Below the pieces are notes generated by a model. That model searched no databases. It saw only the letters and a program-made list of their open reading frames with translations, and was not told where the DNA came from. The translations under genes were made by a program, and so were the position numbers. From Urophycis tenuis (Eukaryota > Chordata > Actinopteri > Gadiformes > Phycidae), in the NCBI GenBank assembly GCA_036785325.1, contig JAXIVH010000028.1:4876946-4940945 (forward strand): a stretch of 64,000 bases of DNA, read 5' to 3'. Below, one piece after another: positions 23,589 through 33,508 of this stretch. The first letter of the stretch is position 1; each line of letters begins with the position of its first letter.

Positions 23589-24250
23589 ACATTGTGCCCC
23601 CCCCCCAAGGACATACACCCCTGCCCACCCATGACCTGGACCCATTTGACCCCCCCCCCCCCGCCCCCCAAAGACACTCACCACTGCCCACCCAATACCT
23701 GCCCCCCCCCCCCCCCCCACCCCACCGAGGACATGCACCCCCCGCACATCCAGCACCCCCCCTGGACATACTAAACATATTATAATTTATAGTAATGTTA
23801 TTTATTTATTTATTCCCAACTGCCATTGCCCCCCCACTCCCATACCCATACAACCCATACTCATCTGTTGTACCCATTCTGTTATTCTGTTATACTGCAC
23901 TAGAGCACTACTGCACCACCTGCACACTTACTTCTATTTGCACTACTTCTATTTTGCACATTGTATACTGTTTACATTTTTCACCTGCATGTTATGCCAC
24001 TGTGAGTAACTGTTTAATACCTCGATGATCACTACCTCCATCTGCACTGTTTGTCACTTTGTTAATTACCGTCATTTTAATAACCACTGTCACTTTTCAA
24101 TTTTGCACCTTATTCTGCATTTCTGCATTTCAACCTGCACCTTAATCGCTCATTTGCACTTCTGGTTAGAACGCCAACTGTATTTCGTTGTCCCTGTACT
24201 TGTACTCTGCACAATGACAATAAAGTTGAATCTAATCTAATCTAATCTAA
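23589..24250 (+). other. LINE A 3' UTR and tail
   Basis: Non-coding. It starts with four or more C-runs of 8-13 bp between 23597 and 23763, continues as pyrimidine-rich low-complexity sequence, and ends with TTTCGTTGTCCCTGTACTT, ACAATGACAATAAAGTTGAA and four TCTAA units. The ACAATGACAATAAAG ending is a common 3' signature of fish L2-like LINEs. Confidence 0.85.
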
Positions 24251-26173
24251 TTGTGGGCAAGGATCTACGTGGAGCACCATGTACCACCGGCATAGACAGC
24301 TACGGGCAAGCGTCACTCACCCTGGGTCCGTGCGAAAAGACCCCGGGCCCAGGGCCCCCTATGGGCCTATAGGGCCAGGACAATCTTGGTCCCCCATGGG
24401 CTGAGGCCCCCCCATCAGACCCCAGGGGTGGGCCAGGTCCCAGGGGACCCAGGGCCCCCACACCGGCTTGCCCCCCCCACGGTTGTGGGCGAAGGATCTA
24501 CGTGGAGCACCATGTACCACCGGCACAGACAGCTACGGGCAAGCCCCACTCACCCTGGGTCCGTGCGAAAAGGCTCCGGGCCCAGGGCCGCCGCAGGCCC
24601 CCCCATCAGACCCCCGGGGGTGGGCCAGGTCCCAGGGGACCCAGGGCCCCAAAACCGGCTTGCCCCCCCCCCCCCCCACGGTTGTGGGCGAAGGATCTAC
24701 GTGGAGCACCATGTACCACCGGCATAGACAGCTACGGGCAAGCCCCACTCACCCTGGGTCCGTGCGAAAAGGCCCCGGGCCCAGGACAACCGCAGGCCCC
24801 CCCATCAGACCCTCGGGGTCGGGCCAGGTCCCAGGGGACCCAGGGCCCCAAACCGGCTTGCCCCCCCACGGTTGTGGGCGAAGGATCTACGTGGAGCACC
24901 ATGTACCACCGGCACAGACAGCTACGGGCAAGCGTCACTCACCCTGGGTCCATGCGAAAAGACCCCGGGCCCAGGGCCCCCTATGGGCCTATAGGGCCGG
25001 GACCATCTTGGTCCCCCATGGGCTATGGCCCCCCCATCAGACCCCCGGGGTTGGGCCAGGTCCCAGGGGTCCCAGGGCCCCACACCGGCCTGGTCCCCCA
25101 CGGTTGTGGGTGAAAGATCTACGTGGAACACCATGTACCACCGGCACAGACAGCTACGGGCGAGCCCCGCTCACCGTGGGTCCGTGCGAAAAGGCCCCAG
25201 GCCCAGGACCACCGCAGGCCCCCCCATCAGACCCCCGGGGTTGGGCCAGGTCCCAGGGGTCCCAGGGGTCCCAGGGCCCCACACCGGCCTGGTCCCCCAC
25301 GGTTGTGGGTGAAAGATCTACGTGGAGCACCATGTACCACCGGCACAGACAGCTACGGGCGAGCCTCACTCACCGTGGGTCCGTGCGAAAAGGCCCCGGG
25401 CCCAGGACCGCCGCAGACCCCCCATCAGACCCCCGGGGGTGGGCCAGGTCCCAGGGGACCCAGAGCCTTACACCGGCTTGCCCCCCCACGGTTGTTGGCG
25501 AAGGATCTATGTGGAGCATCATGTACCACCGGCATAGACAGCTACGGGCAAGCGTCACTCACCGTGGGTCCGTGCGAAAAGGCCACGGGCCCAGGAAAAC
25601 CGCAGGCCCCCCCATCAGACCCCCGGGGTCGGGCCAGGTCCCAGGGGACCCAGGGCCCCACACCGGCTTGCCCCCCCACGGTTGTGGGCGAAGGATCTAC
25701 GTGGAGCACCATGTACCACCGGCACAGACAGCTACGGGCAAGCGTCACTCACCCTGGGTCCGTGCGAAAAGACCCTGGGCCCAGGGCCCCCTATGGGCCT
25801 ATAGGGCCGGGACCATCTTGGTCCCCCATGGGCTGAGGCCCCCCCATCAGACCCCCGGGGGTGGGCCAGGTCCCAGGGGACCCAGGGCCCCCACACCGGC
25901 TTGCCCCCCCCACGGTTGTGGGCGAAGGATCTACGTGGAGCACCATGTACCACCGGCACAGACAGCTACGGGCAAGCGTCACTCACCGTGGGTCCGTGCG
26001 AAAAGGCCCCGGGCCCAGGACCACCGCAGGCCCCCCCATCAGACCCCCGGGGGTGGGCCAGGTCCCAGGGGACCCAGGGCCCCCACACCGGCTTGCCCCC
26101 CCCCCCCCCCCCCACGGTTGTGGGCGAAGGATCTACGTGGAGCACCATGTACCACCGGCACAGACAGCTACGG
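24251..26173. repeat. GC-rich ~190-bp satellite, right block
   Basis: About ten further monomers with the same landmarks as the main block. The first resumes within TTGTGGGCAAGGATC, exactly where the left part stopped at 17372. Type-b monomers are near 24360, 24980 and 25800. The block ends inside a monomer at GACAGCTACGGGCA, where exon B sequence of the composite repeat takes over. A 591-codon open frame across this block is satellite, not a gene. Confidence 0.95.
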
Positions 26174-26231
26174 GCACGCCCACCTGGTTAACGCCATCCC
26201 TTCACAGCGATGTGGGATCATGCCGTTCCAA
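26174..26231 (+). pseudogene. Exon B, 3' fragment (composite block 0)
   Basis: The last 58 bp of the exon B cassette, ending CCGTTCCAA followed by the splice donor GTAAGT. It is fused to a satellite monomer at a 3-4 bp microhomology (GCA/GCAC). The rest of the block upstream is missing. Confidence 0.85.
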
Positions 26232-26243
26232 GTAAGTGATTAA

Positions 26244-26325
26244 AACACAAACACACACACACACACACGCGCGCGCATATATACACACACACACACGCAT
26301 ATATACACACACATATATATGTATA
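26244..26325. repeat. Compound (CA)/(CG)/(TA) microsatellite
   Basis: Alternating purine-pyrimidine tract directly downstream of exon B. The same tract, with varying lengths, follows every exon B copy. Confidence 0.95.
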
Positions 26326-26509
26326 CTTAAAAATAGCTGACCCTTTTTTTCCCCCTTCTCGGGGATTATGCTCCCAGTTTTGATCTCGGACGTCTGGTCA
26401 CTTGTAGCATATAATAATATTCTATTACTGTTAAACCAACTATGAATAATAAAACAGGCCAAAACATGTGTCCTTTATCATAGCTACACGTATTACAAAA
26501 AAAACGCGT
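26326..26509. repeat. Composite block 0, downstream non-coding part
   Basis: Contains TGACCCTTTTTTTCCCCC, GTTTTGATCTCGGACGTCTG and ACACGTATTACAAAAAAAAC, the spacer that follows exon B in every block. No gene seen. Confidence 0.85.
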
Positions 26510-27138
26510 GAACTGAAAAGTTGAAGGTATGTTTTTAGCTGCTGGGTAGACTTCAGTCAACCTGACGCAGTTTTGTCTGTGAGCAACCAGACTGCTCGGG
26601 GATGGGCTCATTTAAAGCGGGGAAATCTAAGCTTTCAGACGGCGTATGGCAAGACTATATTGACTCATGGCTCGTTGAAATACTAAGCTAATTAATTTGT
26701 GTTCTGTAAGGAAAGATTGATGTTAATTGAAACGTTGAAGGTATGTTTTTAGCTGCTGGGTAGACTTCAGTCAACCTGAAGCAGTTTTGTCTCTGAGCAA
26801 CCAAATTGGTCGGGGATGGGCTCATTTTAAGTGGGGAAATCTAAGCTTTCCACCGGCGTATGGCTAGACTATATTGACTCATGGCTCGTTGAAATACTAA
26901 GCTAATTAATTTGTGTTCTGTAAGGAAAGATTGATGTTAATTGAAACGTTAAAGGTATGTTTTAGCTGCTGGGTAGACTTCATTCAACCTGACGCAGTTT
27001 AGTTTGTGATCAACCAGACTGCTCGCGGATGGGCTCATTTTAAGCAGGGAAATCTAAGCTTTCCAACGGCGTATGGCAAGACTATATTGACTCATGGGTC
27101 GTTGAAATACTAAGCTAATTAATTTGTATTCTGTAAGG
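26510..27138. repeat. 214-bp satellite array
   Basis: About three monomers. The array is cut at CTGTAAGG by insertion of the RLE LINE dimer and continues at 31751. Confidence 0.93.
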
Positions 27139-27276
27139 TTTAATATACACCCTCTGGTGCAACCTAGACACATCATCAGTGATGTAACCTGAGGTCATAG
27201 GGTGTTTCGGGTCTCTCAACATCAGACACCCTCGCCCAGGCGACCCAGCCGGGGGTGATCAGACCCCGGCTTGTGT

Positions 27277-30200
27277 CTAGGTAGCTTGTGTGGCCCACGG
27301 ATCACCCCTCCTGATCCACAGCCATCTTGATGCCTTCTCAGCAGCATCAGTGATGTTCTTGATGGCTTTCTTACTGTGCAGTCCCCTTATTCCCAACAAC
27401 TTGAGGGCCCTGCAGAGTGACTGGCCTGCGAAACCTCGGCAACCAACCTCAATGGGACTACAACGAGTCTTCCATCCGTTGCGCCGGCATTCGCCTGCCA
27501 GCTCCTCATACTTGGCCCTCTTCCTCTCAAATGCCTCCTCCATCCGGTCTTCCCAGGGCACAGTCAACTCCAGCAGTATCACCTGCCTTGTTGATTCTGA
27601 CATAAGAACCAAGTCCGGCCTAAGTGTGGTCACTGCGATGGTCTCTGGGAATTTAAGCTGTTTCCCCAAGTCCACCTTCAGCTGCCAGTCCCTAGCTGTT
27701 GTCAGGAGCCCCCCTGTTTGGCCTGGGCGTTGTTGAGGCTTCTCACCAGATTTAACAAAGGTGATTGAATGCCTAGCTGGCTGTTGCTGCTTGCTGAGTG
27801 AGATCCCCGAGCAGATGGTATCTGCTATCACCTTCAGCACCTGGTCGTGGCGCCAACGATAGCGCCCCTCGCCCAGGGCTTTCGGGCAACAGCTTAGGAT
27901 GTGCTCCAGTGATCCTCTCCTCTGACACAAAGGGCAAGCAGGTGTTTCTGCCAGGCCCCAACAGAAGAGGTTGGAAGGGCTGGGGAGGACGTCGTAGACT
28001 GACTGGATCAAAAACTTTATACGGAATGGCTCTGCCTTCCAAAGCTCTGACCAAGAAATCTTCCTATCCAGTGTCTGCTCCCATCTAGTCCACGCCCCCT
28101 GTTGTCTCATCCCGACCATCTTGCTTGAGCGGGTCTCCTCCAGCCCTGCTCGAACCTCTTCCTGGATAAGCTGCCGCCTCTCCTTCCCCCGGGCCTTGTT
28201 ATACCGAGGCCCTGGGTTGCTCCCAAGCCCTGCCCGGCCTGTCGCCACTGTTCCCACCAGAACACCGTGGCGCAGCCGCGCCTCAGCTTGCTCGACCGTC
28301 TCCTGGGCTCTCCACTTCCGCCCAGTCCGCACTTCAATCCCCGCTAAGGAGACTTTGGTGTCACTCGAGTCTCTGTACAGCAGCACCTCTCTCGCACGGG
28401 TAACCATGAACTCCTCCGACAGACTACTGAAGGGAAGTCGCAGCTTGTTCTTATGCCCATACAAGGCTATGCTGCTGAGGCTTCTTGGTAGGCCCAACCA
28501 CCTGCGAAGGAAGCTACTTACCTTATGCTCGAAGCCCTCAACGGTCGTTAGTGGGACATCGTAGACCAGTAGTGGCCAGAGGAGGCGTGGCAGGATGCCA
28601 TGCTGATATATCCATGCTTTATACTTACCTGGCAGCCCTGACTTATCCACCGCCACTAGCCAGTTACCCAGTTCTCTGCTGGTCGCCTTGAGCGCTGCTT
28701 TGTCCCTCAGGGTGCCATCAAAGATCTTCCCCCGGCTCTTCACTGGCTCCTCTGAAACCGATGGAATCTGGACACCTCCCAGCGAGAACCGGAACTTGTC
28801 TGTAACCTTCCCCTTCTTCACCACCAGGGAACGGGACTTAGCAGGCTTAAAGCCCATACGCGCCCAGTTAATGAGCCGCTCAAGGCCTTGGAGAACCCAC
28901 CTACAACCTGGAACTGATGTTGTAGTAACTGTCAGGTCATCCATAAAAGCTCTAATGGGAGGCTGCCGCACACCTGACTTGGTGAGCGGTCCTCTGCACT
29001 CCACCTCCGCTGACTTAACAAGCATGTTCATGGCCAAGGCAAACAAAATCACTGAGACTGTACACCCAGTGATTATGCCTTTCTCCAGCCGATGTGATGC
29101 TGATGTTACTGTCCCCGAGGTGACTCTCAAACTGAAAGAGTTGTAATAGTCCAGTATGAGGTCCCTGATCTTGCCTGGAACATGATGCCGGTCAAGCGAG
29201 GTCTCCACCAGTTTGTGGGGAATTGACCCGTAAGCATTAGACAGGTCAAGCCACAAAACTGCCAGGTTCCCATTGCCCTCCCGGGCCTCCCGGATGAGCT
29301 GAGTAACAACTCCCGTGTGCTCAATGCACCCTGGTACCCTTGGGACCCCCCCCTTCTGCACAGAGGTGTCGATGTATGCATTCTTCAGGAAGAACTCTGT
29401 CATGCGCCGGGCAACAATGCTGAAGAACACCTTGCCCTCCACACTCAGGAGTGAGATGTTTCTAAACTGCTCGATGGTGCGAGAGTTCTCTTCCTTCGGA
29501 ATCCATACACCCTCTGCATGCCTCCACTGCTGAGCCACCTTCCCCCTCCTCCAGATGACCCTAAGGATCTTCCAGAGTCGCTGCATAAGCCTGGGGCACC
29601 TCTTGTAGACAACATATGGTACTCCACTGGGACCTGGAGCTGAGTTGGATCTAGCTGCTCTGACTATGTCCTCAACTTCTCTCAGGGTTGGCTCCTTGGT
29701 ATTAAATGCTGAAGTGGGTTCTGGTGGTGTAATCAGAAAGCTGCAGGGTCCAAGATCCTGCTCCCTTGCGCTGTCGCTGTAAGTTGCCCTGAGGTACTTG
29801 TCAACCTCTTCTTGAGAGCAGGCCAATTGTCCACCTCGCTTCTGCCCAAGGATCTTCTTGGTGAAGTTGAAAGGGCCTGAAATGAAGGCGGCACGCTTCT
29901 TGGCTCTCTCCTTCCCCCTCTTCCTGTGCCATTCAGCACGACGGAGTGTCGTGAGATTCCTCCTTACGATGTTGCGGAGCTCTGCTATACTTACCTTCTC
30001 TTCCTCTCTTGCCTGCTTGTACTGCCGTCCTAGCAGTCTAAGCTCTTGCCGCAGCTGGCTGATCTTCTTCTGCCGTCGGTTTGGCTCCCCTGCACCGCTG
30101 ATCGGGTGGTGCTCCTTGGTGCCAAACCTTTCGGCGGCGATGCTGACAATCATTGCACTCATTGTGCGCAATTTCTGGTCAGCATCTCCCCTGGCTGTGG

Positions 30201-30537
30201 CTTCGAGAATCTGATCAACATCCGCATCGAACTGGCACCACTCCTTCACCATGTTGGCTGAAGGCCACTTAACCCGACGGTGTTCTGAATGCATGACTTG
30301 GGGTAGGGCTTGTGGGGCGTGGAGGGTCTGGGCACTGTGGGGTGACTCCGGGCCGGGCTCCTCCTGCGTCTGACCAGGCACTGGTCCTGTGCGTTGCACC
30401 ACTTGCCTCCCAGTCAAGCATTTCATCTTGGTCTGGTGGATCTTAAGACCACGCGGGTTTTTGCAGACTTTACCACATAAGCAAACTGCACTCATAGTCG
30501 TAATTCCGTTAGCTTGGGTCAAAACCTGTACGTCCAT
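27277..30537 (-). CDS. RLE-type LINE polyprotein: zinc finger, reverse transcriptase, restriction-like endonuclease (1086 aa, intact)
   Basis: Single ORF with ATG at 30537 after a ~237-nt 5' UTR. In order: an N-terminal Cys/His finger at about residues 19-41 (CLCGKVC...H...C); a central RT with ISLLSVEGKVFFSIVARR, GGVPRVPGCIEHT, LWLDLSNAYGSIPH and the catalytic AFMDDLTVTTTS; a thumb region; a CCHC knuckle CPLCQRRGSLEHILSCC at about 878; and a PD-(D/E)xK nuclease with RPDLVLM and ILLELTVPWEDR near 985-1010. This is the layout of the R2/R4/NeSL/Hero superfamily. The clade cannot be fixed by eye, although a single N-terminal finger and the WLWIRRG ending recall NeSL/Hero-type fish elements. No internal stop is seen. 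Confidence 0.9.
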   Translation of the reverse strand: MDVQVLTQANGITTMSAVCLCGKVCKNPRGLKIHQTKMKCLTGRQVVQRTGPVPGQTQEEPGPESPHSAQTLHAPQALPQVMHSEHRRVKWPSANMVKEWCQFDADVDQILEATARGDADQKLRTMSAMIVSIAAERFGTKEHHPISGAGEPNRRQKKISQLRQELRLLGRQYKQAREEEKVSIAELRNIVRRNLTTLRRAEWHRKRGKERAKKRAAFISGPFNFTKKILGQKRGGQLACSQEEVDKYLRATYSDSAREQDLGPCSFLITPPEPTSAFNTKEPTLREVEDIVRAARSNSAPGPSGVPYVVYKRCPRLMQRLWKILRVIWRRGKVAQQWRHAEGVWIPKEENSRTIEQFRNISLLSVEGKVFFSIVARRMTEFFLKNAYIDTSVQKGGVPRVPGCIEHTGVVTQLIREAREGNGNLAVLWLDLSNAYGSIPHKLVETSLDRHHVPGKIRDLILDYYNSFSLRVTSGTVTSASHRLEKGIITGCTVSVILFALAMNMLVKSAEVECRGPLTKSGVRQPPIRAFMDDLTVTTTSVPGCRWVLQGLERLINWARMGFKPAKSRSLVVKKGKVTDKFRFSLGGVQIPSVSEEPVKSRGKIFDGTLRDKAALKATSRELGNWLVAVDKSGLPGKYKAWIYQHGILPRLLWPLLVYDVPLTTVEGFEHKVSSFLRRWLGLPRSLSSIALYGHKNKLRLPFSSLSEEFMVTRAREVLLYRDSSDTKVSLAGIEVRTGRKWRAQETVEQAEARLRHGVLVGTVATGRAGLGSNPGPRYNKARGKERRQLIQEEVRAGLEETRSSKMVGMRQQGAWTRWEQTLDRKISWSELWKAEPFRIKFLIQSVYDVLPSPSNLFCWGLAETPACPLCQRRGSLEHILSCCPKALGEGRYRWRHDQVLKVIADTICSGISLSKQQQPARHSITFVKSGEKPQQRPGQTGGLLTTARDWQLKVDLGKQLKFPETIAVTTLRPDLVLMSESTRQVILLELTVPWEDRMEEAFERKRAKYEELAGECRRNGWKTRCSPIEVGCRGFAGQSLCRALKLLGIRGLHSKKAIKNITDAAEKASRWLWIRRGDPWATQAT

Positions 30538-30774
30538 CCTGTTGGGGTGCTCATCCTCCCCCCCTCTCGGGCACCCCCGGGGGTATAACTCTTTAGGGTT
30601 TTCCGTAGCTTATTGTGGGTGCTCCCTCACGGGAGCTGCCGTTTGGGGTGCTAGCCCTCACTGCCCCGGTTGCTGTCTTTCCAGCTGTCTGCTGCCTCTC
30701 CAGCTGTCACCAATCTATTCGTGGTAGTCATCCGGTCTTTCCCGGAGGTCACTGGCTCTGCCAGAATTAACTGG
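30538..30774 (-). other. 5' UTR of full-length RLE LINE
   Basis: Non-coding, between the ORF start and the 3' end of the upstream truncated copy. The copy-copy junction lies near 30774, at AACTGG/TTTAATATACACC as read on the + strand. Confidence 0.7.
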
Positions 30775-30912
30775 TTTAATATACACCCTCTGGTGCAACC
30801 TAGACACATCATCAGTGATGTAACCTGAGGTCATAGGGTGTTTCGGGTCTCTCAACATCAGACACCCTCGCCCAGGCGACCCAGCCGGGGGTGATCAGAC
30901 CCCGGCTTGTGT

Positions 30913-31750
30913 CTAGGTAGCTTGTGTGGCCCACGGATCACCCCTCCTGATCCACAGCCATCTTGATGCCTTCTCAGCAGCATCAGTGATGTTCTTGATG
31001 GCTTTCTTACTGTGCAGTCCCCTTATTCCCAACAACTTGAGGGCCCTGCAGAGTGACTGGCCTGCGAAACCTCGGCAACCAACCTCAATGGGACTACAAC
31101 GAGTCTTCCATCCGTTGCGCCGGCATTCGCCTGCCAGCTCCTCATACTTGGCCCTCTTCCTCTCAAATGCCTCCTCCATCCGGTCTTCCCAGGGCACAGT
31201 CAACTCCAGCAGTATCACCTGCCTTGTTGATTCTGACATAAGAACCAAGTCCGGCCTAAGTGTGGTCACTGCGATGGTCTCTGGGAATTTAAGCTGTTTC
31301 CCCAAGTCCACCTTCAGCTGCCAGTCCCTAGCTGTTGTCAGGAGCCCCCCTGTTTGGCCTGGGCGTTGTTGAGGCTTCTCACCAGATTTAACAAAGGTGA
31401 TTGAATGCCTAGCTGGCTGTTGCTGCTTGCTGAGTGAGATCCCCGAGCAGATGGTATCTGCTATCACCTTCAGCACCTGGTCGTGGCGCCAACGATAGCG
31501 CCCCTCGCCCAGGGCTTTCGGGCAACAGCTTAGGATGTGCTCCAGTGATCCTCTCCTCTGACACAAAGGGCAAGCAGGTGTTTCTGCCAGGCCCCAACAG
31601 AAGAGGTTGGAAGGGCTGGGGAGGACGTCGTAGACTGACTGGATCAAAAACTTTATACGGAATGGCTCTGCCTTCCAAAGCTCTGACCAAGAAATCTTCC
31701 TATCCAGTGTCTGCTCCCATCTAGTCCACGCCCCCTGTTGTCTCATCCCG
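30913..31750 (-). pseudogene. RLE-type LINE ORF, C-terminal fragment of second copy
   Basis: 277 codons from an internal Met to the natural stop, identical in translation to the C-terminus of the full copy (CCHC knuckle plus endonuclease). It lacks the zinc finger and RT. The 5' edge at 31750 abuts satellite. It cannot be a functional element on its own. Confidence 0.9.
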
Positions 31751-32172
31751 AAGGAAAGATTGATGTTAATTGAAACGTTGAAGGTATGTTTTTAGCTGCT
31801 GGGTAGACTTCAGTCAACCTGACGCAGTTTAGTCTGTGATCAACCAGACTGCTCGCGGATGGGCTCATTTTAAGCGGGGAAATCTAAGCTTTCCAACGGT
31901 GTATGGCAAGACTATATTCACTAAAGGGTCGTTGAAATACTAAGCTAATTAATTTGTATTCTGTAAGGAAAGATTGATGTTAATTGAAACGTTGAAGGTA
32001 TGTCTTTAGCTGCTGGGTAGACTCCAGTCAACCTGACGCAGATTTGTCTGTGAGCAACCAAATTGCTCGGAGATGAGCTCATTTTAAACGGGGAAATCTA
32101 AGCTTTCCAACGACGTATGGCATGACTATATTTGCCCACGGGTCGTCGAAATAATAAGCTGATTCATGTGTG
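31751..32172. repeat. 214-bp satellite array
   Basis: About two monomers. The last is a diverged edge monomer (ACGACGTATGGCATGACTAT, GGGTCGTCGAAATAATAAGC). The same edge form recurs at 34060, 37400, 44000 and 48620, just before each composite block. Confidence 0.93.
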
Positions 32173-32218
32173 TTCTGTTGGCTGTGGAAAGAAAATAGCA
32201 CACAAGTCATACCAAGTC

Positions 32219-32557
32219 TGTTACGGCTCGCTCCTCTTCACCTTCACATCCACCCCTCCCCCTTCACTGACTGCTCCATGGCTCAGCTCAGCACACCTGC
32301 TCTCCGCACCTGTCTGCCATCCACAATCAACTGCTGCCAGTACAAAAGCCCAGTCTGGACTTCACTCTACGCCAGAGCTTCACCTGTCAACACGTATGTC
32401 TCTGGAGATCCAAGTTCAGCTGAGCCAACCTGCGGAGCCACCTAGACTCACCTACTCCTATCCCCACACAGACTATCAATAAATACGCCCACGGGCGTTA
32501 CCTGAACCTACGTCTCCTCATTGCTGTGCACTTGGGTCAAAATCACCAGCCGTAACA
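32219..32557 (+). mobile_element. Solo LTR of the chromovirus
   Basis: TGTTACGGCTCG...CAGCCGTAACA, flanked by a 5-bp duplication AAGTC (32214-32218 and 32558-32562). It matches the LTRs of the full element at 37506-42490 except for a 13-bp deletion (CTCTCCCTCACCAATCTCCGC reduced to CTCTCCGC) and a C/G change in CAGTCTG(G/C)ACTTC. It carries AATAAA near 32480. It occupies the same position in its block as the full element does in the next duplicate. Confidence 0.92.
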
Positions 32558-32708
32558 AAGTCACCTTTATTGTCAGTGATAAACATTAATAAATAAACAG
32601 TATGGACATTGTATAAACAGTTGTATAAAAAGTGTAAACGGTATGAACAGTGTTCTTATAAAAGATATCAATATCAATACTGATCACGTGTGTATTTTAT
32701 ATTTCCAG

Positions 32709-32952
32709 ATTATTTGTTGATGAGCCAGAGCCTGTGACTCCCACCAACCGGCCCGTTCAGCCCACTGCGTTGTCGTCCTCCACCCGGCCGAAGCCTCCTG
32801 CGCCCACCCGCCTCCAGCCGAGGCCTCCTGCTGCGTCAGCCTGTGGCCCGCCCGCCCCCTGTGTCGGCAGCACCCATACCGCTGGTCCTCCCCGCACAGC
32901 CACAGGCCCCCTCCGTCCTGCTTCTTGGGCCATCCTGCAGCTGTCCCTGTAG
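32709..32952 (+). CDS. Candidate exon A, copy 1 (proline-rich)
   Basis: Follows a good acceptor (TATTTTATATTTCCAG). Only one frame is open: it starts LFVDEPEPVTPTNRPVQP, is rich in Pro, Ala and Thr, contains RPPAASACGPPAPCVG, and ends at TAG in this copy. No clear donor was found; TATATG/GTAATA downstream lies after the stop. It looks like low-complexity linker sequence of a larger protein rather than a catalytic domain. A related stretch recurs inside the terminal exon near 60025-60150. Confidence 0.4.
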
Positions 32953-33047
32953 ACATCGTGTGTCAAAACCATTCAAACTTGTATATGGTAATATTTCAAA
33001 ATGACACCAGTATAAATGAGGACCTTGCAATAGGTTGTGTGTTACAG

Positions 33048-33212
33048 GACCCCCCTGGCATACAGCTGTATGTCTCTGTGAAGGTGGTTGTGAAGAACGG
33101 CATCCGGCTGAACAAGTACAAGTGCCGGCGAGGCAGCAACTCTCTCGAGGGGTTGCACGCCCACCTGGTTAACGCCATCCCTTCACAGCGATGTGGGATC
33201 ATGCCGTTCCAA
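33048..33212 (+). CDS. Exon B, copy 1 (55 codons)
   Basis: Bounded by TTACAG on the left and the consensus donor CAA/GTAAGT on the right. It encodes DPPGIQLYVSVK...YKCRRGSNSLEG...CGIMPFQ. From memory this matches part of a large uncharacterised, transposase-like fish protein family (often labelled DUF6729) that has a DPPGxQLY...YRCARGSTSLES motif; this was not verified. Coding may extend upstream (INEDLAIGCVLQ is open in frame), so the 5' edge is less certain than the 3' edge. With the edges given, the exon is phase 0-0. Confidence 0.6.
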
Positions 33213-33222
33213 GTAAGTGATT

Positions 33223-33285
33223 AAAACACACACACACACGCACGCGCGCGCGCGCGCATATATACACACACACACACGCATATAT

Positions 33286-33320
<35 letters not shown>

Positions 33321-33321
33321 C
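33223..33321. repeat. Compound (CA)/(CG)/(TA) microsatellite
   Basis: CA, then CG, TA, CA and a long TA tract, following exon B copy 1. Confidence 0.95.
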
Positions 33322-33508
33322 TTTAACATAGCTGACCCTTTTTTTCCCCCTCCTCGGGGATTATGCTCCCAGTTTTGATCTCGGACGTCTGGTCACTTGT
33401 AGCATATAATAATATTCTATTACTGTTAAGCCAACTATGAATAATAAAACAGGCCAAAACATGTGTCCTTTATCATAGCTACACGTATTACAAAAAAAAC
33501 GCGTGAAT

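Larger units (their letters stand above)
17373..24250 (+). mobile_element. LINE A: APE-type non-LTR retrotransposon (CR1/L2/Rex1 group), interrupted by LINE B
   Basis: The element lies in the GC satellite: the satellite stops at CACGGTTG and resumes at TTGTGGGC after 24250. Only TTG is shared at the two edges, so the target duplication is 3 bp or is microhomology. The 5' end begins with a duplicated GATCTCGGGAC. The 3' end is a short pentanucleotide tail, AATCTAATCTAATCTAAT, without poly(A), typical of L2-like elements. LINE B splits it at 17870/21278. Without LINE B it is about 3.5 kb, close to a full-length family member. Confidence 0.9.
27139..31750 (-). mobile_element. RLE-type LINE, head-to-tail dimer in one insertion
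   Basis: On the - strand the insertion reads: 5'-truncated copy (31750-30775), then full copy (30774-27139). The two copies are offset by exactly 3636 bp and look identical over the shared ~976 bp. AAGG flanks the whole composite in the 214-bp satellite (27135-27138 and 31751-31754), and removing the insert rejoins a normal monomer (CTGTAAGG/AAAGATTG). There is no poly(A) tail. The 3' UTR contains a small hairpin (ACATCATCAGTGATGT). Confidence 0.9.
32558..33508. repeat. Composite repeat block 1
   Basis: Order: CACCTTTATTGTCAGTGATA leader, AT-rich spacer with AAAAGATATCAATATCAATA, exon A, exon B, compound microsatellite, and a ~180-bp tail ending ATTACAAAAAAAACGCGTG. The leader resembles an inverted L2-type 3' end. 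Confidence 0.85.

Noticed and set aside
23597..23763. C-runs after the LINE A stop as part of the GC satellite
   Set aside because: They lie in the LINE 3' UTR and lack every satellite landmark.
512..26173. Many 60-591 codon reading frames in the GC-rich block, rich in Pro, Arg and Gly
   Set aside because: They follow the tandem monomer, rotate frame every unit, and exist on both strands with no domain. They are satellite by-products.
27290..28088. + strand frames of 62-148 codons over the RLE LINE (repeated at 30926)
   Set aside because: Antisense of conserved coding sequence, duplicated only because the LINE end is duplicated.
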